This document shows positions 55,279-63,722 of a DNA stretch of 64,000 bases, piece by piece. The notes below the pieces were generated by a model, which ran no database searches, was not told the DNA's origin, and saw only the letters and a program-made list of their open reading frames with translations. Both the position numbers and the translations under genes were made by a program. Within the stretch, counting starts at the first letter, position 1, and every line of letters begins with the position of its first letter. This DNA comes from Hyunsoonleella pacifica (GTDB taxonomy: Bacteria; Bacteroidota; Bacteroidia; Flavobacteriales; Flavobacteriaceae). Location: assembly GCF_004310335.1 (NCBI RefSeq), contig NZ_SIRS01000003.1, positions 186,001 to 250,000 on the forward strand, read 5' to 3'.

Positions 55279-55950
55279 TTAAGATTTAGGCTTAATAGCT
55301 ACAAAGTCTTTTAAATAATAAGGTTCAAAATAAGCGACATCTTCGGTGTCGCTTATTTTGTGCTTATCATAAGCTAAAGCTCCCATTTCATTAGCAGATG
55401 GTAACTTGTTTTCTATAAAAACAGCGTTTGGATACTCTATAATTTCTTTAGTTTTCTCCACACCACTACCAATAAAATATACGTTTCCTTGTTTTAGGAA
55501 TTCACTAAAAGAGCTTTCATCCAATATTTGGGCTTGGGTATCTCTTGTTTGATTGTATTTTGCATCAAAAATAGCAGAATACACCTCCATCCGTCGCGCG
55601 TCCAACATAGGTATAATCACACCTTCTTCGATAGAAACTTGCTGTGCTAAAACCTCTAATGTAGGCAAGGAAATTAATGGTTTATCTAGAGCAAAACACA
55701 ACCCCTTTGCAGCTGAAACACCAATACGCAAACCCGTATAAGAGCCAGGGCCTTTACTAACCGCAACAGCATCTATATCAGAACGCTTAACATTAGCTTC
55801 TTTTAAAACTTCATTGATAAAAACATGTAATTTTTCAGCATGGGAATAACCATTTCTAGCATCTTCTTTTAAAGCAATGGTTTGTCCATGCTTTGATAAT
55901 GCCACCGAACAGTTAGTAGTAGCTGTTTCTAAACTAAGTATTATAGACAT
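55279..55950 (-). CDS. tsaB: tRNA threonylcarbamoyladenosine synthesis protein TsaB
   Basis: Partner of TsaD, TsaE and TsaC in making the t6A modification of ANN-decoding tRNAs. The 223-residue protein starts SIILSLETATTNCSVALSK, the ASKHA-fold opening, followed by VSKGPGSYTGLRIGVSAAKGL and IPMLDARRMEVYSAIFD. It is last in the seven-gene efflux operon, one base shared with the TlpA-like gene, and only 2 bp from the end of the convergent mscS gene. A hairpin lies within its 3' end. Confidence 0.93.
   Translation of the reverse strand: MSIILSLETATTNCSVALSKHGQTIALKEDARNGYSHAEKLHVFINEVLKEANVKRSDIDAVAVSKGPGSYTGLRIGVSAAKGLCFALDKPLISLPTLEVLAQQVSIEEGVIIPMLDARRMEVYSAIFDAKYNQTRDTQAQILDESSFSEFLKQGNVYFIGSGVEKTKEIIEYPNAVFIENKLPSANEMGALAYDKHKISDTEDVAYFEPYYLKDFVAIKPKS
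55326..55360. terminator. Hairpin inside the tsaB coding end (mscS terminator candidate)
   Basis: CAAAATAAGCGACA and TGTCGCTTATTTTG are perfect 14-base arms around TCTTCGG, and the stem can extend by two pairs. It lies 50 bp past the mscS stop on the plus strand, within codons of tsaB that encode the segment ISDTEDVAYF. With only 2 bp between the genes, this is the only candidate for the terminator of mscS. Confidence 0.6.
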
Positions 55951-56444
55951 TAAGAGCTGTATTTTTCAATGATATCTTTTATAACTTCTGATGTTAATTC
56001 AAAGTCTTTTAAATCTGGCCAACCTTCCCAACGTACTATCCCATTAGGATCTATAAGTACACAATGTGGAATACCTTTTACCTTATATTTTTGTTCTAAG
56101 CGTTCTTTGGTATCTATGGCACTGTAATACTCCATCACAGGCGTTTTCATTGTTTCTACTTTAGCTTTGGTTTCATCACTTATACCAATAATCACTAAAT
56201 GCTCTTTGAATTCTTTTTGGTAGTTATTAAGCTTTGGAATTGCCTTTCTGCAAGGTCCACACCAAGTGGCCCAAAAATCTAAAAGGATAAATTTTCCCTT
56301 AGTGTCTGGAGCATCGGTAAGCCATTTCTCTACAACTAATTCGGGTGCCTTTTTATTAAGAAAAGACTTCGCCCAAATTTTCTTTTTTTGTGCGTTTACA
56401 ACAAAACAAGATAGGCACACAAAAACCAATACAATTTTTCTCAT
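55950..56444 (-). CDS. TlpA-like thiol-disulfide oxidoreductase
   Basis: A 164-residue exported thioredoxin-fold protein (signal peptide about 1-19). The redox motif is WCGPC, Cys62 and Cys65, in FWATWCGPCRKAIPKL. The cis-Pro segment is KGIPHCVLIDPNG, which has an extra Cys. It lies 22 bp after the TolC gene and touches tsaB. It may keep periplasmic thiols reduced; the link to efflux is unclear. Confidence 0.9.
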   Translation of the reverse strand: MRKIVLVFVCLSCFVVNAQKKKIWAKSFLNKKAPELVVEKWLTDAPDTKGKFILLDFWATWCGPCRKAIPKLNNYQKEFKEHLVIIGISDETKAKVETMKTPVMEYYSAIDTKERLEQKYKVKGIPHCVLIDPNGIVRWEGWPDLKDFELTSEVIKDIIEKYSS

Positions 56445-56466
56445 AATTAGAGTTTCACAGGATCTC

Positions 56467-57798
56467 CTAATTGGTAAGAGACTTTCCCATGTAAAAGTCT
56501 AAAACTTTTGTCTTAAAAACAAAATCATATTTAGCATTAATTAAGGCAGACTCCGCATTAATAAATCTTACCCTAGATTGCTCCAACTCAAAAGCATTCA
56601 TAACACCAATATTATAACGTTCTTGAGCATTTTGGAATGCCAACTCTTGCGACTTTAGAGATTTTTTAGCTGCGTTGTATGCCTTAAATGCTGCTTGGGC
56701 ATCTGTAAAAGCACGTTGGATGTTAGATTCTAAATCTAATTTTGCCTGCTCTAGGCCTAATTTTGCCTGTTCTTCTTGAATTCTAGATCTGGCAACTGCT
56801 GTTTTATTTTGAAATCTAGAAAATATAGGGATGCCTAAATTCAAGGTAAAAGCATGTGCTTTTTGGTTATTTAATTGAGAAATAAAATCTGCTTCGGTAT
56901 CCAATACGTTGGTAAAAAAAGCATTTGACCCAAAACCATAATTAAACGTCAATGATGGATAATATCCTGACTTTGAAATTTCTGTACCTAATTCAGCATT
57001 TTCAATTCGTTTTTCAGCTACTTTAATCTCATTTCTATTTTCAAAAGCATGATCTACAATTGGGGAAACATTATCGTATAATAAGGTTTCTGATGGGTTA
57101 TCTATTTCAATAATCTCAACGTCAAATCCGTTAAAAGGCAATTGTAACAATTGCGATAATGTAAGCAACGCTAAATTATAATTATTCTCAGCAATAGTTA
57201 AACTCTGTTCATCTGTACTTAAAGTTGCCTCGGCATCATAAATATTAACTTTTGGCTGCGTGCCTGCATCTACCAACTCTTTTACTTGTTCTACTTGCTT
57301 TTTTGAAAACTCATATTGCGCCTTAGCAGTTTCTAAACGTTCTTTATTAAATAAAACATTGAGGTATGAATTTACTACATTTAAAGAAATATCATCCTTA
57401 ATTCGGCTCAGTTCCAGTTTACTGGTTTCTAAATTTAATTCTGATTGTTTATATAAATTGGTCAATCTGAAACCATTAAATATAGTTTGATTTGCACTTA
57501 CTCCAATACTCGTGCTATTATCAGTTCTATCAACAAACTGTCCAGGAAACAGCTCCCTATTACCAATAGATAAATTATGCCTAATGTTACCTCCTAGAGA
57601 AGGTAAAAATTGTCCTTTAGCTTCAATAACATCTTGTTCGTTAAGAAGAATAGAATTTTCATTTTGAGATACTGTGATATTATTCTCTAAAGCATAATTA
57701 ACACATTCTAGAAGTGTCCATTTTTTTTGTTGAGAAAATACAGAGATTCCAACAAAACATATACTTAATATAATTGTATTTCTAATTAACTTTTTCAT
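56467..57798 (-). CDS. TolC family outer-membrane efflux protein
   Basis: A 443-residue protein with a signal peptide (about 1-22, ending SVFSQ) and the TolC start KKWTLLECVNYALENNITVSQNENSI. Two repeats of long coiled-coil helices (for instance LETSKLELSRIKDDISLNVVNSYLNVLF and LGLEQAKLDLESNIQRAFTDAQAAF) show the typical trimeric channel-tunnel pattern. It begins 2 bp past the adaptor stop and completes the tripartite efflux system. Confidence 0.92.
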   Translation of the reverse strand: MKKLIRNTIILSICFVGISVFSQQKKWTLLECVNYALENNITVSQNENSILLNEQDVIEAKGQFLPSLGGNIRHNLSIGNRELFPGQFVDRTDNSTSIGVSANQTIFNGFRLTNLYKQSELNLETSKLELSRIKDDISLNVVNSYLNVLFNKERLETAKAQYEFSKKQVEQVKELVDAGTQPKVNIYDAEATLSTDEQSLTIAENNYNLALLTLSQLLQLPFNGFDVEIIEIDNPSETLLYDNVSPIVDHAFENRNEIKVAEKRIENAELGTEISKSGYYPSLTFNYGFGSNAFFTNVLDTEADFISQLNNQKAHAFTLNLGIPIFSRFQNKTAVARSRIQEEQAKLGLEQAKLDLESNIQRAFTDAQAAFKAYNAAKKSLKSQELAFQNAQERYNIGVMNAFELEQSRVRFINAESALINAKYDFVFKTKVLDFYMGKSLTN

Positions 57799-57800
57799 TA

Positions 57801-58922
57801 TTAATTATCGTTTTCTTCATCTTCCTTATCATCAGAAGCTTTATTCCATACTTTAATTTTATCCCCTTCTTCTATACCATCTAAAATTTCAACATTAATA
57901 CCATCAGAAATTCCAATTTTCACATTTTTTCGTTTGAATTTTCCATTTTCATCCTGAATTTCTACATAAGGTTTATCACTAGATCTTTTGTATTGTAACA
58001 ATGCTTCTTTTATGGCGAGTATACTGTCTTTACCTTCTAAATCTATTTCTGCATTGGCACTATACCCTGCCCTGATATTTGAGATACTATCAAGCTTTAC
58101 ATTAGCTTTAATGGTAAATTGAACTGCTCCATTTTCCTCTATACCCTTTGGTGCTACAAAAGTTAATTTGGCTGGAAATTCCTTATCATTAATTGCACCA
58201 AGCACAACTTTTATATCCTTACCTTCTTCTAGTTTTCCAACCTCAGCCTCATCAACCTTTCCTTCAAAAATCATGTTACTCATATCTGCTACTGTTGCAA
58301 TGGTTGTACCCGCATTAAAGTTATTACTCTGAATAACTTGATCTCCTTCTCTTACAGGAATCTCTAAAATGGTTCCAGAAATTTGAGCTATGATATTGGT
58401 ATTGGCGGCACTACCACCAGATATAGAGCCACGTTTTATAATTTGATAATCGTTTTGTGCTTGTCTTAGGTTTTCTAATGCTTGCTTATAAGTTAACTCG
58501 CTATTTTCAAAAGTTTGAATGGAAATAACCCCTTTTTCAAATAACTTTTTATCTCTTTGAAATTGAGTTGTAGCATTGTCTGCTGATAGTTTTGAGGTAG
58601 CGATTCTACTTTTTGCATTAGCCAAACTTTGTTCGTTGGGCACTACCCTTATTTGGGCTATTAAATCTCCTTTTTTAACCTTATCTCCCTCTTCTACAAT
58701 AATCTTATCCACAATTCCTGTGATTTGAGGTTTTAACTCTATCTCTTCTTCTGGATTTAACTTACCTGTTGCTACAGCTTGTGAGCTAATAGTTGTATAA
58801 AATGGTTGAGCCACATCAAACTCCTCTATATCTTTTGAATTAGCATCCATAAAATACCTTAATACAAAGACTAAAGCGACGACCGCTAATAGAACTAAAA
58901 TAATTTTTACTGTTTTATTCAT
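57801..58922 (-). CDS. Efflux periplasmic adaptor (HlyD/MacA type)
   Basis: A 373-residue adaptor with one N-terminal membrane anchor (about 5-24), a lipoyl-like half (about 60-80; IVEEGDKVKKGDLIAQI) and a coiled-coil hairpin (about 92-160). The second lipoyl part is ISGTILEIPVREGDQVI, followed by the beta-barrel and membrane-proximal domain. An acidic tail (DDKEDEENDN) ends it. It links the MacB-type permeases with TolC. Confidence 0.92.
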   Translation of the reverse strand: MNKTVKIILVLLAVVALVFVLRYFMDANSKDIEEFDVAQPFYTTISSQAVATGKLNPEEEIELKPQITGIVDKIIVEEGDKVKKGDLIAQIRVVPNEQSLANAKSRIATSKLSADNATTQFQRDKKLFEKGVISIQTFENSELTYKQALENLRQAQNDYQIIKRGSISGGSAANTNIIAQISGTILEIPVREGDQVIQSNNFNAGTTIATVADMSNMIFEGKVDEAEVGKLEEGKDIKVVLGAINDKEFPAKLTFVAPKGIEENGAVQFTIKANVKLDSISNIRAGYSANAEIDLEGKDSILAIKEALLQYKRSSDKPYVEIQDENGKFKRKNVKIGISDGINVEILDGIEEGDKIKVWNKASDDKEDEENDN

Positions 58923-58934
58923 TTTTTTGATTGT

Positions 58935-60179
58935 TTATTCTTCTCTTAATGCTTCTATGGGTTTTACACTATTTGCTTTAAAGGCTGGTATTAAACCAAT
59001 TAACACGCCCAGAACTACTAAAATTATAAGTGCAAAGCCTACTACAGCAATGGAAACTGATGGATTAACTAAAGTAGCATCTGGCCCTTGACCCACTGTG
59101 GCATTTATTAGCATTAATGTTAGCCCTCCAAAGATAATCCCAATAACACTGGCTATTAAGCATAGTACTATTGCTTCGAGTATTACTTGACTCATTATTT
59201 CCAAGGGAGTAGCTCCTATGGCTCGTCTTAAACCTATTTCTTTTGTACGCTCCCTTACTGTGATTAACAAAATATTACCAATCGCAAATACACCTGCTAT
59301 TAATGTAGCTATACCCACAAACCATGTTAAAAATTGCATTCCGGTTAAAAACCCTGTAACTTTTCCAAATTCTTTCCCTGCGTTTGCACTCCCAAAAGCT
59401 CTTCGATCATCAGGATGAATATTATGCATATTCTTAAGCAACAGTTTACTATCTTTTTCTACTTGAACAATATTAAATTCTGGTTTTGCGGTTATTACCA
59501 TCCAACCAATTCTTCCTCCTTGATTAAAGATTTGCTGAAAAGTTGTAAATGGTATGTGCATATTAATGCGAGGCCCCATATTTATATTAGACACTTTAAA
59601 TACTCCTACCACCTTAAAGTTTATACCGTTTATTTCTATATATGCTCCAATTGCTTTTTCATCTTTTTTAAATAGCTGTTTGTATACATCTTCAGAAATA
59701 ACGGCTACTTTTCTTTTATTTAGCATGTCGTTTTCATTGATAAAACGGCCATGGATTAATTTTTTCTTTTCAACTTCATCTAAAAGTGGATAATCTCCGC
59801 CTATTTGAAAACTCCCAGATAAAAAACCTCTATTAACTTGGGAACCTCTTTGATTTCTAGGAACTACAAATTCTACTCCCGGAATATTCTCTTCTACCCT
59901 GTATGCATCTGTTAGTTTTAATTGCACTCTTCTTCCTTCCTGAAACCCTTTAAAAGGCTTGCTGGTACGTTGCCCCCAAATAAAAACAGTGTTCGTGGCA
60001 AAATCGCCAAACAACCTATTAAAGCTATTCTCCATCCCTTTGGCTGAACCCAATAATACTATTAACAAAAATATCCCAAAGCCAACACCAAAAATGGTAA
60101 CAAGCGTGCGTAGTTTATTCTTCCGAATACTATCGTACAACTCTTGCCATGTATCACCATCAAATAAAAACTTTATCAT
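58935..60179 (-). CDS. MacB-type ABC transporter permease (second copy)
   Basis: A 414-residue permease. An N-terminal membrane span (about 21-43) is followed by a periplasmic MacB_PCD domain (about 45-260), and three C-terminal spans (FtsX domain, about 285-405) with GNILLITVRERTKEIGLRRAIGATP and PIEALREE at the end. It lacks the fused ATPase of classic MacB and uses the separate ATPase at 61403. It is one base away from the paralogous permease before it. Confidence 0.92.
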   Translation of the reverse strand: MIKFLFDGDTWQELYDSIRKNKLRTLVTIFGVGFGIFLLIVLLGSAKGMENSFNRLFGDFATNTVFIWGQRTSKPFKGFQEGRRVQLKLTDAYRVEENIPGVEFVVPRNQRGSQVNRGFLSGSFQIGGDYPLLDEVEKKKLIHGRFINENDMLNKRKVAVISEDVYKQLFKKDEKAIGAYIEINGINFKVVGVFKVSNINMGPRINMHIPFTTFQQIFNQGGRIGWMVITAKPEFNIVQVEKDSKLLLKNMHNIHPDDRRAFGSANAGKEFGKVTGFLTGMQFLTWFVGIATLIAGVFAIGNILLITVRERTKEIGLRRAIGATPLEIMSQVILEAIVLCLIASVIGIIFGGLTLMLINATVGQGPDATLVNPSVSIAVVGFALIILVVLGVLIGLIPAFKANSVKPIEALREE

Positions 60180-60180
60180 T

Positions 60181-61410
60181 CTATTCGTTTCTTAATGCTA
60201 CTATTGGTTTTATTTTTGATGCCTTATTCGCAGGTAAATATCCTGCTAGTGCTCCTGAAATAATTAGTAAAATTGTTGCTCCTATTACAACTGATGTATC
60301 TACTCCTGGATTAGTAATAAAATAATCTTTTAAACCAGGGCCCATAATTTTTAAAACTGCTGCTCCTATTAATAGCCCAACATAGCCTGCTAAAGATGTT
60401 ATCAGGATAGATTCCAATAATATTATAGATACAATAGATCTTGGAGAAGCGCCTAAAGCTTTTCTAACACCAAGTTCTTTGGTGCGTTCTTTAACAATAA
60501 ACACCATTATATTACTTATTCCCATGATGCCTGCTATTAAAGTTCCTAGTCCAACAAACAATACTATAAAGTTTAACACAAACATCATCTGGCTCACGCC
60601 TTTGGTGCCTTCTGCAAAGTTTCTTACCCTAATAGCCCTTTGGTCATCTCTTGCTACATCAAACTTCTCTTTCAATTTTAAGGTTAGTGAATTACCAAAT
60701 GCAATGGCCTGATCGTAACTTAATTTTGGGTTATAGGTAAGATGAATAAAATCTATATAATCATTATTACCATAAACACGTTGTGCCGTTGTAATTGGTG
60801 TATAGATAACGTTTTCTTCACTGTCTCCTTCGTCATCAGAAAATATCCCTACAACTTTATACGGGATTCCGCTTAAGTTAATATACTTTCCTATAGCTTC
60901 TTGGTTTGCAAATAAATCTTCACTTATGGCCTCTCCAATAACTGCTACTTTAGTTCTATTCTCTAAATCGGAATTATTGATATATCGTCCTTTTTCAACA
61001 ATATTATTCTCAATGTACATGTGCTCTGGATGTACCGCTCTCACTTGATAAGAATTTTTTTCTCCTTTAAAAGACGCTTCTACATTTCTATTTACTTTAG
61101 ATGTGATAAACTCAACGTCGTCTCCAAACTCCTTAATTATATAGTCATAATCCTCATTTTTAAACCTTATTCTACGTCCAGATTGTAATCCTTTGTGAGC
61201 TTTACTGGTTCTACCTGGAAATACAACAATGGAATTTCGGGCATCGGTACCAAATAATTCAATAAATGTGTTTTCAAGACCATTGGCAATACCAAAAAGT
61301 ATGGTAAACAATAAAATAGCAAATGCAATAGTGAAACCTGAAAGCAAACTACGCGTTCTGTTTTTATTTATACTTTGAAATATTTCCCGCCAAAGGTCTA
61401 AATCAAACAT
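60181..61410 (-). CDS. MacB-type ABC transporter permease (first copy)
   Basis: A 409-residue paralogue of the next permease, with the same plan: span (about 20-42), MacB_PCD periplasmic domain (about 44-255), and FtsX-type spans at the end (ISNIMVFIVKERTKELGVRKALGASP, ending KIKPIVALRNE). The two copies are recognisably alike but diverged, so the transporter is probably a heterodimer. It overlaps the ATPase gene by 8 bp. Confidence 0.92.
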   Translation of the reverse strand: MFDLDLWREIFQSINKNRTRSLLSGFTIAFAILLFTILFGIANGLENTFIELFGTDARNSIVVFPGRTSKAHKGLQSGRRIRFKNEDYDYIIKEFGDDVEFITSKVNRNVEASFKGEKNSYQVRAVHPEHMYIENNIVEKGRYINNSDLENRTKVAVIGEAISEDLFANQEAIGKYINLSGIPYKVVGIFSDDEGDSEENVIYTPITTAQRVYGNNDYIDFIHLTYNPKLSYDQAIAFGNSLTLKLKEKFDVARDDQRAIRVRNFAEGTKGVSQMMFVLNFIVLFVGLGTLIAGIMGISNIMVFIVKERTKELGVRKALGASPRSIVSIILLESILITSLAGYVGLLIGAAVLKIMGPGLKDYFITNPGVDTSVVIGATILLIISGALAGYLPANKASKIKPIVALRNE

Positions 61411-62104
61411 ACTGATTGGCTCTTACTTGGGTTACTTTTTTATCCTCCATTATAACACCGTCGCGCAATCTTACAATACGCTTACACATATTTGCAATAT
61501 CCTCCTCATGGGTTACCATTAAAATGGTTTTTCCTTCATCATTAAGCTGTTGGATAAACTCCATAATTTCGTATGACGTTTTGGTATCTAATGCCCCTGT
61601 AGGCTCATCAGCAAGAAGTAACTTAGGGTTTGCGGCTAAGGCTCTGGCAATGGCTACACGTTGTTTTTGCCCGCCAGACAGTTCTTTAGGAAGATGGTGT
61701 GCCCAGTCTGCCAAACCCACTTTCTCTAAATGAAACATCCCCAGCTCTTGACGCTTTTTACGTTTTAAACCTTGATAATATAATGGCAATGCTACATTCT
61801 CTAGTGCATTTTTGTAGTTAATGAGGTTAAAGGACTGAAATATAAACCCTAGAAACTTATTCCTATACACTGCTGCTTTTTTTTCGGTAAGATTATCAAT
61901 TGGCAAACCATCTAGAATATATTCTCCAGAATCTGCAACATCCAACATTCCTATAATATTTAATAAGGTAGATTTTCCTGAACCTGAAGATCCCATAATA
62001 GCTACCATCTCACCTTCTTCTACAGATAAATCTATACCTTTTAAAACATGTAAACTGGAATCACCTATAGCATAGGACTTGTGTAATGCGTTTATTTTTA
62101 ACAT
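61403..62104 (-). CDS. ABC transporter ATPase (MacB/LolD type)
   Basis: A 233-residue ATPase. Walker A GSSGSGKST is at residues 38-46, the signature LSGGQ at 142-146, Walker B LLLADEPTGALD follows, and the H-loop is in MVTHEED. The GALD after the Walker B is typical of the LolD/MacB subfamily. It starts the seven-gene efflux operon. Confidence 0.94.
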   Translation of the reverse strand: MLKINALHKSYAIGDSSLHVLKGIDLSVEEGEMVAIMGSSGSGKSTLLNIIGMLDVADSGEYILDGLPIDNLTEKKAAVYRNKFLGFIFQSFNLINYKNALENVALPLYYQGLKRKKRQELGMFHLEKVGLADWAHHLPKELSGGQKQRVAIARALAANPKLLLADEPTGALDTKTSYEIMEFIQQLNDEGKTILMVTHEEDIANMCKRIVRLRDGVIMEDKKVTQVRANQYV

Positions 62105-62165
62105 TTTTTGATTGATTGAGAACGTTCAATTAGTCACTTTTAACCAATGCGCTTTGCAATAAGAC

Positions 62166-62186
62166 TAACATTACAAAGAAATGTTA
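62166..62186. promoter_or_regulatory. Inverted repeat upstream of the efflux operon
   Basis: TAACATT (62166-62172) and AATGTTA (62180-62186) are perfect 7-bp arms around a 7-bp spacer, 62 bp before the start of the ATPase gene. It is a candidate operator for a dimeric repressor. No regulator gene lies next to it. Confidence 0.45.
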
Positions 62187-62211
62187 CAAAAAATGTGTGA
62201 AAAAACTTTTA

Positions 62212-62430
62212 TTACTTTTTTAACTTATAGAACTTCCTGTAAATCAGGTAACCAACACCAGCAACCAATATATAAGGGATAGCCATTAAATACATAATAC
62301 CATTATTAATACCCTCAGCTGCAGTTTGCCCTTCCTCACTCTCTAATACTGCGCGACACATCGCACATTGCGCATTACTTTCTAAGAACAAGAAAAAGGA
62401 AACAAGCAATAAGACAACTTTAGACTTCAT
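62212..62430 (-). CDS. Small exported membrane protein with a CxxC motif
   Basis: A 72-residue protein with a signal peptide (about 1-21, ending SNAQ), then CAMC (Cys22 and Cys25), a polar stretch and a membrane span (about 45-63) with a basic end. Proteins of this type sit next to the cytochrome oxidase genes of Flavobacteriaceae and have no known role. The motif would face the periplasm and could carry a metal or a disulfide. Confidence 0.75.
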   Translation of the reverse strand: MKSKVVLLLVSFFLFLESNAQCAMCRAVLESEEGQTAAEGINNGIMYLMAIPYILVAGVGYLIYRKFYKLKK

Positions 62431-62443
62431 CTTTTTAAAAGCA

Positions 62444-62977
62444 TTAGGTATAGTAAGGAGAAATCATAATGTAAACCACCACACCAGTTATAGCTACATA
62501 CAGCCATAAAGGAAATGTAATTTTGGCTATTTTTTTATGCCGTTCTATATTATTGGTAATAGCCCTAACGTAAGTTATCAAAACAAAAGGTATAACTGCT
62601 ACAGACAATAAAATATGTGAGATCAAAATGAAATAATAGATATATGCAACTGCACCTTCGCCTCCAAATTTAGTAGAATCGCTAGTCATATGATAAGCTA
62701 CATACATTACTAAAAACAACACAGATAAAACGATAGCTAACTTCATTAAGCGCTCATGTAGTTTGATCTTTTTATTTTTAATTGCTATTAAGGCTGCTAT
62801 TAAAACCCCAGCAGTAACCGCATTGATAGCTGCATATATTGGCGGTAAAAATACAGGTAATGTCGCATCAATCTTAACACCAAACAAAACAGCTACTACA
62901 ACAGGAATAGCTATAGACAATACAACAATTAAGGTGTTATACTTTTTTTCATCGAGTAACTTTTCTGAATTATTCAT
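62444..62977 (-). CDS. DUF420 membrane protein
   Basis: A 177-residue protein with about five membrane spans (near 18-36, 42-64, 74-95, 112-135 and 150-172). A conserved His/Arg pair (KLHERLMKLAIVLS and HILLSVAVIPFVLITYVRA) is typical of the DUF420 family, which is linked to cytochrome oxidase assembly. It overlaps the SCO gene by 8 bp. Confidence 0.88.
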   Translation of the reverse strand: MNNSEKLLDEKKYNTLIVVLSIAIPVVVAVLFGVKIDATLPVFLPPIYAAINAVTAGVLIAALIAIKNKKIKLHERLMKLAIVLSVLFLVMYVAYHMTSDSTKFGGEGAVAYIYYFILISHILLSVAVIPFVLITYVRAITNNIERHKKIAKITFPLWLYVAITGVVVYIMISPYYT

Positions 62978-63722
62978 TTAGCAACTTTTTTATATCCTCT
63001 TTTAAAATACCAATTTGCTCTTTTTCTCCATTATCATCAACACCTTCCTCTTGGGAAGCAATACCTCTATAATAAATTATAGGATTTCCAAATGTATCTT
63101 TTCGCGAACGGATAAAGCCATTTTTATCTATCAACGCAAAGTTTCCAGAATGCTCAAAACCTCCTTCTACAGCACTGTTTTCGGCAGCATATATATAAAA
63201 CCCTGCGTTTGCCAACTCGTATATGGTTCCTTTATCCCCAGTCATCAAATGCCAGTTAGGGTTTGTAATACCATAGGTTACGGCATATTCATTTAAGACT
63301 TCAGGAGTATCGTATTCTGGATTTATGGTAAACGATGCTACACCAAAATTCTGTAAATCCTTAAACTCGTTTTGAATTTTAACCAAGTTATTATTCATTC
63401 TTGGACAAATGGTTGGGCAGGTTGTAAAAAAGAATTCTATAACATATACCTTTCCTTCATAATCCTTATTGGTAATTAACTTACCGTTTTGATTTGTAAA
63501 ACTAAATTCTGGTACTTTACGCTTTTGACCATTATTTTCAATAAATGCCAAATCAGAAGCAGTAGACGTTTTCACTTGTTCTCGTTTTTGATCGCTTCTG
63601 CTTTCGTTGCGCGACACGTCATTATTAGTTATCCTATCTACAATTCTTGGCACAAACCATATACCAAAAACAAGAATCACAAATGCTATACCTATGTAAG
63701 AGTAATTATTCTTTTGTTTCAT
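62970..63722 (-). CDS. SCO1/SenC family copper chaperone
   Basis: A 250-residue protein with an N-terminal membrane anchor (about 9-26) and a periplasmic thioredoxin-fold domain. The copper ligands are Cys102 and Cys106 in TTCPTICPRM, and His191 in GFEHSGNF. SCO proteins insert copper into the CuA centre of cytochrome c oxidase. The gene overlaps the partial gene before it by 17 bp and the DUF420 gene after it by 8 bp, so the cluster is tightly coupled. Confidence 0.92.
   Translation of the reverse strand: MKQKNNYSYIGIAFVILVFGIWFVPRIVDRITNNDVSRNESRSDQKREQVKTSTASDLAFIENNGQKRKVPEFSFTNQNGKLITNKDYEGKVYVIEFFFTTCPTICPRMNNNLVKIQNEFKDLQNFGVASFTINPEYDTPEVLNEYAVTYGITNPNWHLMTGDKGTIYELANAGFYIYAAENSAVEGGFEHSGNFALIDKNGFIRSRKDTFGNPIIYYRGIASQEEGVDDNGEKEQIGILKEDIKKLLNE

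Noticed and set aside
58935-61410. Two permeases as a recent duplication or assembly error
   Set aside because: The two proteins differ throughout and have different ends, so this is an old paralogue pair.
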